DNA of 64,000 nt, from assembly GCA_009829735.1 (NCBI GenBank), contig CM020618.1, positions 25,641,122-25,705,121 on the forward strand. Direction: 5' to 3'. This document shows, one piece after another, positions 40,238-51,700 of the stretch (positions within the stretch are counted from its first letter, which is position 1; every line of letters starts with the position of its first letter). The translations under genes were made by a program, and so were the position numbers. Origin of the DNA: Pyropia yezoensis (lineage: Eukaryota > Rhodophyta > Bangiophyceae > Bangiales > Bangiaceae). The notes beneath the pieces are model-generated. The model ran no database searches and was not told the DNA's origin. It was given only the letters and a program-made list of their open reading frames with translations.

Positions 40238-43105
40238 GAACTTGGAGAACCGGTCACAAACGATGAGCAGGTATATGTTGCCACTGGATGTTTCAGGTAG
40301 GGGCCCCAGGATGTCCATGCTTAAGCTTGCAAAGGGCTCCGCCGCAGGGAATAGGCGTAGCTTAGAAGTCTTCTTCCTCTGGGACAACCGGCTCCTTGCA
40401 CAAGAAACACAAGCCTCCAGGTACTTATGGACGTCACTGGCCATGGTTTCCCAGAAATAGTGTCGTCTCATGGAAGCATACATCCGATTGATACCAGGAT
40501 GTCCGGCCTGGGGAGACGAGTGCTCCAGGCGTAGGATGTCAGCTCGTAGGCCCCGGGGTACGTTGACTTGAGTGGCCCCATCGAAGGGTGACACCCGTAC
40601 TAGGAGTCCGTCCGTAGACTCGGAGAAACGACTGTTCCGGTTCAGGTCCAATTGGTGGCGAAGCTCCAAGCATTGAGGGTCCGTCAGTTGTGCCTCCAGC
40701 ATCCGGTGAATGGTCACCGGTTGATGAGCTCCAGGTGTCTCATACAGGGGAGCGTGCCAGCCACGTCCGACATTCGGGAGGATAAAGCAAGGTATTTCCT
40801 CCGGGATAGGACCGGTATCGGCTGCAGGAGTCTCCAGCCGGGACATGGTGTCGGCGCAGTGGTGCTCCCTCCCTGCTCTGGTGCACACCTTGTACTTGAG
40901 CTCCGAAAGGCGTAGGCGCCACCGGGCGACCCTCCCTTGACTGCTGTCCATACATAGCAGCCACCTTAGGCTGGCGTGGTCCGTCCGGATGAGGAACTCT
41001 TGTCCTTCAAGATATGGCCGTAACAGGAAGCAAGCCCAGACGACTGCCAAGCACTCGCGCTCGGTCGTGGAATAGTTCTTCTCAGCTGGAGTCAAGACGC
41101 GACTGTAGTAGCCTATCGGGAGAAAGTGCCCATCAGGTTGCTGCTGGAGTGGTGAGCACCCCACCTGGACGCCACAGGCATCCGTCTCCAGAACAAACTG
41201 GCCCTCCCGCTTGGGTAACGCCAGTACTGGAGTGGTGGTCAGGCGCTTCTTGAGCTCTTAGCAGGCCGCGGTCTGCTTCTCGTCGAACACCGGGAGTTGT
41301 GCGGGAAGCTTCTTGCTGGTCAGCTTGGTCAGTGGCCGGGCAATCAGAGCATAGTCCCGTACGAACCGGCGATAGACGTTGCACATACCCAGGACGCTCT
41401 CGAGTTGCGTCTGGGTTTTGGGTTGCCGTGCAGGCCGGAGGGCCTTGATGTTCTTCTCATTGACTCGGAGCTCCCCCGGACTCAGCACATGCCCCAGATA
41501 CTCCACCTCAGTCTCAAACAGGTGGCACTTCTCGGCCTGGAGGGTAACTCCAGCCTTGGACAGGAGGGCCAGGACCTCCCGAAGGTGCTCCAGGTGTTCC
41601 GCTGGGGTCTTGGAGAAAACGATAATGTCGTCCAGGTAGACCAAACATGTTCTCCACCTTAGCCCGGACAGGATGATGTCGATGGCTCTTTGGAAGGTGG
41701 CCGGAGCATTCGTGAGACCAAAAGGAAGACGCTTGCACCGGAATAGTCCCAGCTGGCACGTGAAGGTGGTCTTGTCCTTGTCCTCGTCAGCCAGAGGGAT
41801 CTGCCAGTAACCGGCATTACAATCCAGCGTCGAGAAGAGGGTGGCATCACCAAGAAAGTCGAGGCAATCATCCATCCGGGGTATCGCGTATACGTCCTTG
41901 ACTGTCATCTCGTTCAGGCGCCGGTAGTCAACGCAGAAACGGAAGTGACCGCCGGTTTTCGGGACGACTACCACCGGGAGAGCCCTCTCGCCATCAGACG
42001 GCTCGATAACATCCATCTGGAGCATCTTGTTAACCTGCTTCTCAATCTCATCCCGGCGATGAGGTCCGGCCCGATATGGTTGCATGTGCACTGGCTTACC
42101 TTCCGGCTTGAGTTGAATCCGGTGTAGAGTGGCGTCCATCTTGCCCAGCTCTCCCGACCACAGGTGCCGATAGTCCTGGAGAAGCTTCCCCAGTGCCTCA
42201 TTCAAGTCGGGAGGGACATTTTCTTGCTTGACCTTCGGCAACCCGGGTGGTGCTTGTTCGGGTTTCGGAGTAGCGCTGCCAGCCTGCTCTTGTTTCGGAG
42301 GTACGTCTAAGGCCGTCAAGTTGGATGCCAGTTCTTGTTGCAGGTTCAGGAGGTCTTCCTTGCTCATAGCACGGGCGGATCCCCGGTAAGGCTCTGCTGT
42401 ACCAACTCGGGTGCCCTTGGCGAGGGTTATTGGCTTCCGGCTCACGTTGACGATTAGCACCGAGAACGGGGTGTGCCTTTCTACCTTCTTGTGATGTCCG
42501 TGGGCCAAGTATAACCGGTGTTTCGCCAGAAATTCCTTACGTCCGTAGATCAGGCATTGACCTGCAATCCGGGTCGTTACTTGAACCTTGGTCTCCGAGC
42601 GAGGAGGTAGGAGCACCGGTTTGAAGAGAGTCAAGGTAGAGGGTGGGATGCGTTCCCTCTTGCTCTTGGCTACACGAACCTTGGCGTCCAGATGCTCCAA
42701 TACCGGTGACACAAACCCATGGTTGAACTGGACCTTCCCTTCTCCGGGTAGGATGCTCTTGACATGCTGCTTCTGGAAGTCCCAGCCTAGGATGAGGGGG
42801 ACTGATAGGGTCTTGACTACTAGAAAGGGAAAAAGCATTGGTTCATTGTTGACATAGATGGCGACAGGAAGACGGCCAAGCGGTCGTAGGGTTTGACCCG
42901 AAGCGTCGACGATATGGGTCCGGGTAGGCGCTCTCCAGGCATGTCGACGCCAGCCCGGAGGAAACAGGTTCTCAGTGATGACGCTTGGTCCGGCTCCCGT
43001 GTCAACCACCGGCGTAACAGCTTGGGGGAGGCTATCCCCCACACGCATACGAGCATTAATCATGAGGTTTTCTTTACGCAGGACGAGCAATGTCCCCTTG
43101 AACAA
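40238..43105 (-). CDS. pol: Pol, element 4: protease, RT, RNase H, start of integrase (partial)
   Basis: Domains in order on the minus strand: protease (VVDTGAGPSVITENLFPPGW, followed by LSVPLILGWDFQKQH); RT (FRFCVDYRRLNEMTVKDVYA, GYWQIPLADEDKDKTTFTCQ, active-site YLDD at about 41630-41645); RNase H (YYSRVLTPAEKNYSTTEREC, LAVVWACFLLRPYLEG and DHASLRWLL); integrase zinc domain (EHSSPQAGHPGINRM ... ACVSCARSR) and the first catalytic Asp in LSMDILGPLPE. Homology stops after IVCDRFSKF, at the border with the satellite. The Met at 43105 (MFKGTLLVLRKENL) is the first in the open protease-RT stretch. In this family pol normally follows gag by frameshift or reinitiation; here about 130 bases separate the two calls. 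The gene is incomplete. Confidence 0.9.
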
Positions 43106-43233
43106 ACAGGGTGTCCAGGCGGCTACCGGTTGAGCGGGTAACTGCCGTCCTTTCTCCCGGTACGCAAGGGGAGAACAGGTAGAAGTACCCTCCCGTTGGA
43201 GGTTCGGTAAGACACTTGGGGAGCGCGCCTGCC

Positions 43234-45129
43234 CTACTCGTTTCCCGGGTCCGAGGAGTCCTTAGAGGTTTCGGTCTCCAGGTCGAAGTCCGTAGGAGCT
43301 TCCCTTGCCAGAGCCTCCGTGATGCTCTGTAAGGTTGCCACTCGGATTGCATGTACCTGTGTCTTGTCCATCTTGGAGGGTGCCGGCCGGTCAGCCCAGT
43401 TGACCGCCTTTGCAAACACCAGTGATTGACGCTTGAGTTTCTCCTGGAGGTCCTTGGGAATGGTCGGGCACTGGTAGGACATGTGATCCTCCTTCTCGCA
43501 AAGCCAACAAGACCGGAACCGCTGGTTCTTGACTTGCTTGGGGGCGACCAGGGATGGTTGCTCCTTAGAAACGAAGCCGCCCCACTTGTCCCCTGACCCC
43601 ATGGGTGAGGCCTCGCCAACAGTGAGTACCGGTACAGGGCAATCACCTCCCTTATACTTGTCGGGTCCGGGACGAACTCGCGACAACGGCTTGGGAGTTG
43701 ATACCATGGGAGCTTGGAGGGCCCTGGCTTGCCGGTACTTGCCCTGGGTATAGGCCATCAACTGCTGGAAGGTATGTTCTTGATGTTCCTGGTTGTAGTT
43801 CTCCGCATCCATTTGAAGATATTCAGGAAGCCCTTCCGAGAAGATCATCTTGAGCCTGTCCCCAGGGTAAACGTTGCCACAAGCATCGCTCATCTCCCGG
43901 ACACGACGGGCGAGCGCCTCTGGAGTCTCTTGTCTTTCCATGGTTGCCCGGTTCAGCCTGCCGACTGCTTTACGCAGAGAGTCCGCGTCAGCGTAGTTGA
44001 ACAGGAGCCAGTTGACCGCCTCCGGATAACTCGCGACGGTACGTCCGACAATGTGTCCGGCAGAGTCTGGTAGAACCTGTGCAAACCGCTGTTCCGCTTC
44101 TCCGGTCATGAAGTTAACCAGGAGGTAGAGAGCCTTGCCCTCGGACGCATCGTTGTCATTGCATGCCTTGACAAACCTGCGCAGGAAGGCAAAGATAAGT
44201 GCCGGTCTCTTCCCGGAAAACTTAGGATGTCCCCCGAAGCTCGGCTGCATTCGCCGGTTCAGGGACGCCATCTTCTTGGCCATCTTCCGGGTGTAACCTT
44301 GGTCTTGGGTCTCCAGCCGGTAGTTACCCCAATACGTGACCTTGTTCAGGGTGGCATCTCCCACTTGGTGGGCAGGGAGGTCAAACTCGGCTAGCCTGCG
44401 CCGGGTGGGACCGGGAGATGCATCCCAATCATATCCCTCCTCAGAGCTGGAGGAACTGGTCTCGCTGGTGCTAGAGCGACGGCGACGACGCCGACGCCTA
44501 CGGCTGCTCCGGTTACCGGTCTTGGAGCTCCCCGCCCCATAGGACGCAAGGGAAGGAAAAGCTTGGCCGGTCCCAGGAGTCGAGGTCTCAGGGTGACCCG
44601 TAGAACCAGTTACAGCGGTGCCTCTGGCACTGCTAGTGCCCACAGGAAAAGGTGTATACACCCAGCTGCCATGTGTGGGTCCAGGAGTAAAAACACCAGG
44701 GGCTATCCCTGGAGGTTGAGGAGTAGAACCGACAGGAGGGAGACGTCTGCTGCGAGCGGACTCAAACGCCGTTGACCCCGGGGTTGCTCCCACAGGAGGA
44801 ACAGCCGGAGGAACGGGAGCAGGTGGTGCTTGGCCGCCTGTGGACTCCAGTCCCCTACCGGATGTCACACCCAGGTCTGCTTCACCCGTAGGGGGAACGC
44901 CGGGTTGGCCACCGTCCCCCGCGGTGACCAGGGATGCGTCAAGGGACGCGGGGTCTACCCCTTCGGGCACCGTCGTGCCAGGGAGGGTAGCCATGTTGGT
45001 CTCTTGACAACCACAGTCCAGTTGCCAGCGTGTCCAAAGATCGCCAGACCACAAGAGAGGGGTTGGAGAGCCAGGAATGGGATTCCCGTGAACGGGTGCA
45101 AATAATTCCCACACCACAGAAAAAGACAA
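43234..45129 (-). CDS. gag: Gag polyprotein, element 4
   Basis: A 631-residue frame. A low-complexity N-terminal third rich in Pro/Gly/Thr is followed by an Arg/Ser-rich patch (NRSSRRRRRRRRRSS). The capsid-like core then shows KFSGKRPALIFAFLRRFVKA, ASYPEAVNWLLFNYADADSL, ALARRVREMSDACGNVYPGD and IFSEGLPEYLQMDAENYNQE. A zinc knuckle reads CWLCEKEDHMSYQCPTIP (CCHC) near residue 535. The tail is acidic (DFDLETETSKDSSDPGNE). The Met at 45129 gives 44 extra hydrophobic residues that overlap the leader; MATLPGTTVPEG near 44993 is the more likely start by comparison with the gag of element 3 (MASSDPPSS). The core is clearly related to the gag of element 2. Confidence 0.9.
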   Translation of the reverse strand: MSFSVVWELFAPVHGNPIPGSPTPLLWSGDLWTRWQLDCGCQETNMATLPGTTVPEGVDPASLDASLVTAGDGGQPGVPPTGEADLGVTSGRGLESTGGQAPPAPVPPAVPPVGATPGSTAFESARSRRLPPVGSTPQPPGIAPGVFTPGPTHGSWVYTPFPVGTSSARGTAVTGSTGHPETSTPGTGQAFPSLASYGAGSSKTGNRSSRRRRRRRRRSSTSETSSSSSEEGYDWDASPGPTRRRLAEFDLPAHQVGDATLNKVTYWGNYRLETQDQGYTRKMAKKMASLNRRMQPSFGGHPKFSGKRPALIFAFLRRFVKACNDNDASEGKALYLLVNFMTGEAEQRFAQVLPDSAGHIVGRTVASYPEAVNWLLFNYADADSLRKAVGRLNRATMERQETPEALARRVREMSDACGNVYPGDRLKMIFSEGLPEYLQMDAENYNQEHQEHTFQQLMAYTQGKYRQARALQAPMVSTPKPLSRVRPGPDKYKGGDCPVPVLTVGEASPMGSGDKWGGFVSKEQPSLVAPKQVKNQRFRSCWLCEKEDHMSYQCPTIPKDLQEKLKRQSLVFAKAVNWADRPAPSKMDKTQVHAIRVATLQSITEALAREAPTDFDLETETSKDSSDPGNE

Positions 45130-45185
45130 AACAGGAACAACCCAACCGCTGCTCCCAAATGTCTCTTCTCAAACACTCCAATCAT

Positions 45186-45199
45186 CCCCTGCTGCTCCA
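45186..45199 (-). promoter_or_regulatory. Primer-binding site, element 4
   Basis: On the minus strand it reads TGGAGCAGCAGGGG, identical over 14 bases to element 3, and lies seven bases inside the LTR end. Confidence 0.8.
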
Positions 45200-45206
45200 C
45201 CAAATA

Positions 45207-45777
45207 TGTGGTATTGAACTCGATCCACTCAGACACGTGTCAATATTCCTCGGGGGAAAGGGACAGGTAACATAGAAATGGGAACTACGAGAATGGCATG
45301 CCTGTTGCCTCACGTGCCTGCTCGAAGAGCAAACAGATACGCACGGTGGTGCACACGGGGAAGAGGAAAGCAAACGCGCAGTTGTCTTTTTTCTGAGGGC
45401 GCGGGCCAAGGGCGCCTCGCTGTCCCTCTTAACGTGCATCTGGGGGAGCCTCGGCACGTTGGCCAGGTAGCCCCCCCATAACCCCGAGTGGCCCCGATCA
45501 GAGTCGAGCCTCGTCAGGTCGGGGGCCACTATCACTAATAATTCTATTCCCACCCACTAATCTCACACTCAAATTTTCTCAAATCAAGTCCCTCACAAGC
45601 ATGCAAAAACCCATCAGAAATCCCTCTCTCACGTGTGGATAGCGTCGTCCACCGCATCCCAGTGCCGGGCACGGGCCACGGCCGCCAACCATCACCACAC
45701 GGCGGGCGTGTTCTGGCACCCGGTGCCCTCTGGTTGTAGTCCCGGGTCGGCGCTGAGTCGGGGCCAGGGATGCTACA
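45207..45777 (-). repeat. 5' LTR of element 4 (about 571 bp)
   Basis: On the plus strand the borders are TGTGG (45207) and GCTACA (45777), an imperfect inverted pair like that of element 1. The inner border is next to the primer-binding site, and the outer border is followed after one base by satellite sequence (GCATGACATGG). No second LTR is present to confirm the length. Confidence 0.55.
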
Positions 45778-48700
45778 TGCATGACATGGACCTGTGCATG
45801 TATGGCACCCCCATGTGTATCGACTTCCTACCGCCACCACCACGGCAACTGCCACCCTCCCACACGCCCTCTCGTACCACCGCGCGAGCAGCCCCCCGCG
45901 CACACACCCACGTACATCACCAGAGCAGCTCGGTCCAGCCGATCCACCCACATGCACCACCCACGGCATCCTCCGTACATACCTGAGTGATGGACAAGAA
46001 GAGTAAGCGGAAAAGGAAGAGCGTGGGTGCGGGGAAGCAGGAGAGGGGAGATGGAGGGAAGCAGGGGGGGTGCCGGGGGTGGAAAGGGAAGGGAGGACGC
46101 CGGCTCGACAAGAAAAAGATCCAGAAGAATTTGCGAAACGTGCGTAGCGCGTGGAACACTGGTGAATATGCAAGACAGTGCAGATAGCTGCAAGCCAACG
46201 CAACGCAGTTGCAGGGAAATGCAAGCCAATGTAGCGCATGACATGGAACTGTGCATGTATGGCACCCTCATGTGTATCGACTTCCTACCGCCACCACCAC
46301 GGCAACTGCCACCCTCCCACACGCCCTCTCGTACCACCGCGCGAGCAGCCCCCCGCACACACACCCATGTACATCACCAGAGCAGCTCCGTCCAGCCGAT
46401 CCACCCACATGCACCACCCATGGCATCCTTCGCACATACCTGAGTGATGGACAAGTAGAGTAAGCGGAAAAGGAAGAGCGTGGGTGTGGGGAAGGAGGAG
46501 AGGGGAGATGTAGGGAAGCAGGGGGGTTGCGGGGGGTGGAAAGGGAAGGGAGGACGCCAGCTCGACAAGAAATAGATCCAGAAGAACTTGCGAAACGTGC
46601 GTAGCGAGTAGAACACTGGTGAATATGCAGGACAGTGCAGATAACTGCAAGCCATTGCAACGCAGTTGCAGGGAAATGCAAGCCAATGTAGCGCATGACA
46701 TGGAACTGTGCATGTATGGCACCCCCATGTGTATCGACTTCCTACCGCCACCACCACGGCAACTGCCACCCTCCCACACGCCCTCTCGTACCACCGCGCG
46801 AGCAGCCCCCCGCGCACACACCCACGTACATCACCAGAGCAGCTCCGTCCAGCCGATCCACCCACATGCACCACCCATGGCATCCTTCGCACATACCTGA
46901 GTGATGGACAAGAAGAGTAAGCGGAAAAGGAAGAGCGTGGGTGTGGGGAAGGAGGAGAGGCGATGGAGGGAAGCAGGGGGGGTGCGGGGGGTGGAAAGGG
47001 AAGGGAGGACGCCAGCTCGACAAGAAAAAGATCCAGAAGAACTTGCGAAACGTGCGTCGCGAGTAGAACACTGGTGAATATGCAGGACAGTGCAGATAAC
47101 TGCAAGCCAACGCAACGCAGTTGCAGGGAAATGCAAGCCAATGTAGCGCATGACATGGAACTGTGCATGCATGGCACCCCCATGTGTATCGACTTCCTAC
47201 CGCCACCACCACGGCAACTGCCACCCTCCCACACGCCCTCTCGTACCACCGCGCGAGCAGCCCCCCGCGCACACACCCATGTACATCACCAGAGCAGCTT
47301 CGTCCAGCCGATCCACCCACATGCACCACCCATGGCATCCTTCGCACATACCTGAGTGATGGACAAGAAGAGTAAGCGGAAAAGGTAATGCGTGGGTGCG
47401 GGGAAGCAGGAGAGGCGATGGAGGGAAGCCGGGGGGGTGCGGGGGGTGGAAAGGGAAGGGAGGACGCCAGCTCGACAAGAAATAGATCCAGAAGAACTTG
47501 CGAAACGTGCGTAGCGAGTAGAACACTGGTGAATATGCAAGACAGTGCAGATAACTGCAAGCCAACGCAACGCAGTTGCAGGGAAATGCAAGCCAATGTA
47601 GCGCATGACATGGAACTGTGCATGTATGGCACCCCCATGTGTATCGACTTCCTACCGCCACCACCACGGCAACTGCCACCCTCCCACACGCCCTCTCGTA
47701 CCACCGCGCGAGCAGCCCCCCGCGCACACACCCACGTACATCACCAGAGCAGCTCGGTCCAGCCGATCCACCCACATGCACCACCCATGGCATCATCCGT
47801 ACATACCTGAGTGATGGACAAGAAGAGTAAGCGGAAAAGGAAGAGCGTGGGTGCGGGGAAGCAGGAGAGGCGATGGAGGGAAGCCGGGGGGGTGCGGGGG
47901 GTGGAAAGGGAAGGGAGGACGCCAGCTCGACAAGAAAAAGATCCAGAAGAACTTGCGAAACGTGCGTAGCGCGTAGAACACTGGTGAATATGCAAGACAG
48001 TGCAGATAGCTGCAAGCCAACGCAACGCAGTTGCAGGGAAATGCAAGCCAATGTAGCGCATGACATGGAACTGTGCATGTATGGCACCCCCATGTGTATC
48101 GACTTCCTACCGCCACCACCACGGCAACTGCCACCCTCCCACACGCGCTCTCGTACCACCGCGCGAGCAGCCCCCCGCGCACACACCCACGTACATCACC
48201 AGAGCAGCTTGGTCCAGCCGATCCACCCACATGCACCACCCATGGCATCCTCCGTACATACCTGAGTGATGGACAAGAAGAGTAAGCGGAAAAGGAAGAG
48301 CGTGGGTGCGGGGAAGCAGGAGAGGCGATGGAGGGAAGCCGGGGGGGTGCGGGGGGTGGAAAGGGAAGGGAGGACGCCAGCTCGACAAGAAAAAGATCCA
48401 GAAGAACTTGCGAAACGTGCGTAGCGCGTAGAACACTGGTGAATATGCAAGACAGTGCAGATAGCTGCAAGCCAACGCAACGCAGTTGCAGGGAAATGCA
48501 AGCCAATGTAGCGCATGACATGGAACTGTGCATGTATGGCACCCCCATGTGTATCGACTTCCTACCGCCACCACCACGGCAACTGCCACCCTCCCACACG
48601 CCCTCTCGTACCACCGCGCAAGCAGCCCCCCGCGCACACACCCACGTACATCACCAGAGCAGCTCCGTCCAGCCGATCCACCCACATGCACCACCCATGG

Positions 48701-51700
48701 CATCCTCCGTACATACCTGAGTGATGGACAAGAAGAGTAAGCGGAAAAGGAAGAGCGTGGGTGCGGGGAAGCAGGAGAGGCGATGGAGGGAAGCCGGGGG
48801 GGTGCGGGGGGTGGAAAGGGAAGGGAGGACGCCAGCTCGACAAAAAAAAGATCCAGAAGAACTTGCGAAACGTGCGTAGCGCGTAGAACACTGGTGAATA
48901 TGCAAGACAGTGCAGATAGCTGCAAGCCAACGCAACGCAGTTGCAGGGAAATGCAAGCCAATGTAGCGCATGACATGGAACTGTGCATGTATGGCACCCC
49001 CATGTGTATCGACTACCTACCGCCACCACCACGGCAACTGCCACCCTCGCACACGCCCTCTCGTACCACCGCGCGAGCAGCCCCCCGCGCACACCCCCAC
49101 GTACATCACCAGAGCAGCTCCGTCCAGCCGATCCACCCACATGCACCACCCATGGCATCCTCCGTACATACCTGAGTGATGGACAAGAAGAGATAGCGGA
49201 AAAGGAAGAGCGTGGGTGCGGGGAAGCAGGAGAGGCGATGGAGGGAAGCCGGGGGGGTGCGGGGGGTGGAAAGGGAAGGGAGGACGCCAGCTCGACAAGA
49301 AAAAGATCCAGAAGAACTTGCGAAACGTGCGTAGCGCGTAGAACACTGGTGAATATGCAAGACAGTGCAGATAGCTGCAAGCCAACGCAACGCAGTTGCA
49401 GGGAAATGCAAGCCAATGTAGCGCATGACATGGAACTGTGCATGTATGGCACCCCCATGTGTATCGACTTCCTACCGCCACCACCACGGCAACTGCCACC
49501 CTCCCACACGCGCTCTCGTACCACCGCGCGAGCAGCCCCCCGCGCACACACCCACGTACATCACCAGAGCAGCTTGGTCCAGCCGATCCACCCACATGCA
49601 CCACCCATGGCATCCTCCGTACATACCTGAGTGATGGACAAGAAGAGTAAGCGGAAAAGGAAGAGCGTGGGTGCGGGGAAGCAGGAGAGGCGATGGAGGG
49701 AAGCCGGGGGGGTGCGGGGGGTGGAAAGGGAAGGGAGGACGCCAGCTCGACAAGAAAAAGATCCAGAAGAACTTGCGAAACGTGCGTAGCGCGTAGAACA
49801 CTGGTGAATATGCAAGACAGTGCAGATAGCTGCAAGCCAACGCAACGCAGTTGCAGGGAAATGCAAGCCAATGTAGCGCATGACATGGAACTGTGCATGT
49901 ATGGCACCCCCATGTGTATCGACTACCTACCGCCACCACCACGGCAACTGCCACCCTCGCAAACGCCCTCTCGTACCACCGCGCGAGCAGCCCCCCGCGC
50001 ACACCCCCACGTACATCACCAGAGCAGCTCGGTCCAGCCGATCCACCCACATGCACCACCCATGGCATCCTCCGTACATACCTGAGTGATGGACAAGAAG
50101 AGTAAGCGGAAAAGGAAGAGCGTGGGTGCGGGGAAGCAGGAGAGGCGATGGAGGGAAGCCGGGGGGGTGCGGGGGGTGGAAAGGGAAGGGAGGACGCCAG
50201 CTCGACAAGAAAAAGATCCAGAAGAACTTGCGAAACGTGCGTAGCGCGTAGAACACTGGTGAATATGCAAGACAGTGCAGATAGCTGCAAGCCAACGCAA
50301 CGCAGTTGCAGGGAAATGCAAGCCAATGTAGCGCATGACATGGAACTGTGCATGTATGGCACCCCCATGTGTATCGACTTCCTACCGCCACCACCACGGC
50401 AACTGCCACCCTCCCACACGCCCTTTCGTACCACCGCGCGAGCAGCCCCCCGCGCACACACCCACGTACATCACCAGAGCAGCTCGGTCCAGCCGATCCA
50501 CCCACATGCACCACCCATGGCATCCTCCGTACATACCTGAGTGATGGACAAGAAGAGTAAGCGGAAAAGGAAGAGCGTGGGTGCGGGGAAGCAGGAGAGG
50601 CGATGGAGGGAAGCCGGGGGGGTGCGGGGGGTGGAAAGGGAAGGGAGGACGCCAGCTCGACAAGAAAAAGATCCAGAAGAACTTGCGAAACGTGCGTAGC
50701 GCGTAGAACACTGGTGAATATGCAAGACAGTGCAGATAGCTGCAAGCCAACGCAACGCAGTTGCAGGGAAATGCAAGCCAATGTAGCGCATGACATGGAA
50801 CTGTGCATGTATGGCACCCCCATGTGTATCGACTTCCTACCGCCACCACCACGGCAACTGCCACCCTCCCACACGCCCTCTCGTACCACCGCGCAAGCAG
50901 CCCCCCGCGCACACACCCACGTACATCACCAGAGCAGCTCCGTCCAGCCGATCCACCCACATGCACCACCCATGGCATCCTCCGTACATACCTGAGTGAT
51001 GGACAAGAAGAGATAGCGGAAAAGGAAGAGCGTGGGTGCGGGGAAGCAGGAGAGGCGATGGAGGGAAGCCGGGGGGGTGCGGGGGGTGGAAAGGGAAGGG
51101 AGGACGCCAGCTCGACAAGAAAAAGATCCAGAAGAACTTGCGAAACGTGCGTAGCGCGTAGAACACTGGTGAATATGCAAGACAGTGCAGATAGCTGCAA
51201 GCCAACGCAACGCAGTTGCAGGGAAATGCAAGCCAATGTAGCGCATGACATGGAACTGTGCATGTATGGCACCCCCATGTGTATCGACTTCCTACCGCCA
51301 CCACCACGGCAACTGCCACCCTCCCACACGCCCTCTCGTACCACCGCGCGAGCAGCCCCCCGCGCACACACCCACGTACATCACCAGAGCAGCTCCATCC
51401 AGCCGATCCACCCACATGCACCACCCATGGCATCCTCCGTACATACCTGAGTGATGGACAAGAAGAGTAAGCGGAAAAGGAAGAGCGTGGGTGCGGGGAA
51501 GCAGGAGAGGCGATGGAGGGAAGCCGGGGGGGTGCGGGGGTGGAAAGGGAAGGGAGGACGCCAGCTCGACAAGAAAAAGATCCAGAAGAACTTGCGAAAC
51601 GTGCGTAGCGCGTAGAACACTGGTGAATATGCAAGACAGTGCAGATAGCTGCAAGCCAACGCAACGCAGTTGCAGGGAAATGCAAGCCAATGTAGCGCAT

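Larger units (their letters stand above)
40238..45777 (-). mobile_element. Ty3/gypsy element 4, inside the satellite
   Basis: A minus-strand gypsy element with a 5' LTR (45207-45777), primer-binding site (45186-45199), gag (43234-45129) and pol (from 43105 to the left edge). The left edge meets satellite DNA inside the integrase region, so the end of pol and the 3' LTR are absent. The right edge of the LTR meets a satellite monomer directly. Satellite on both sides has the same orientation. Insertion into the array followed by a later rearrangement on the left is the simplest reading. About two breaks besides the missing 3' end. Sequence divergence from elements 1 and 3 shows a separate lineage. 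Confidence 0.88.

Noticed and set aside
40238-41164. Fusion protein of integrase with satellite-encoded residues
   Set aside because: The frame only runs on by chance from the element into the stop-poor satellite. It is a junction, not a gene fusion.
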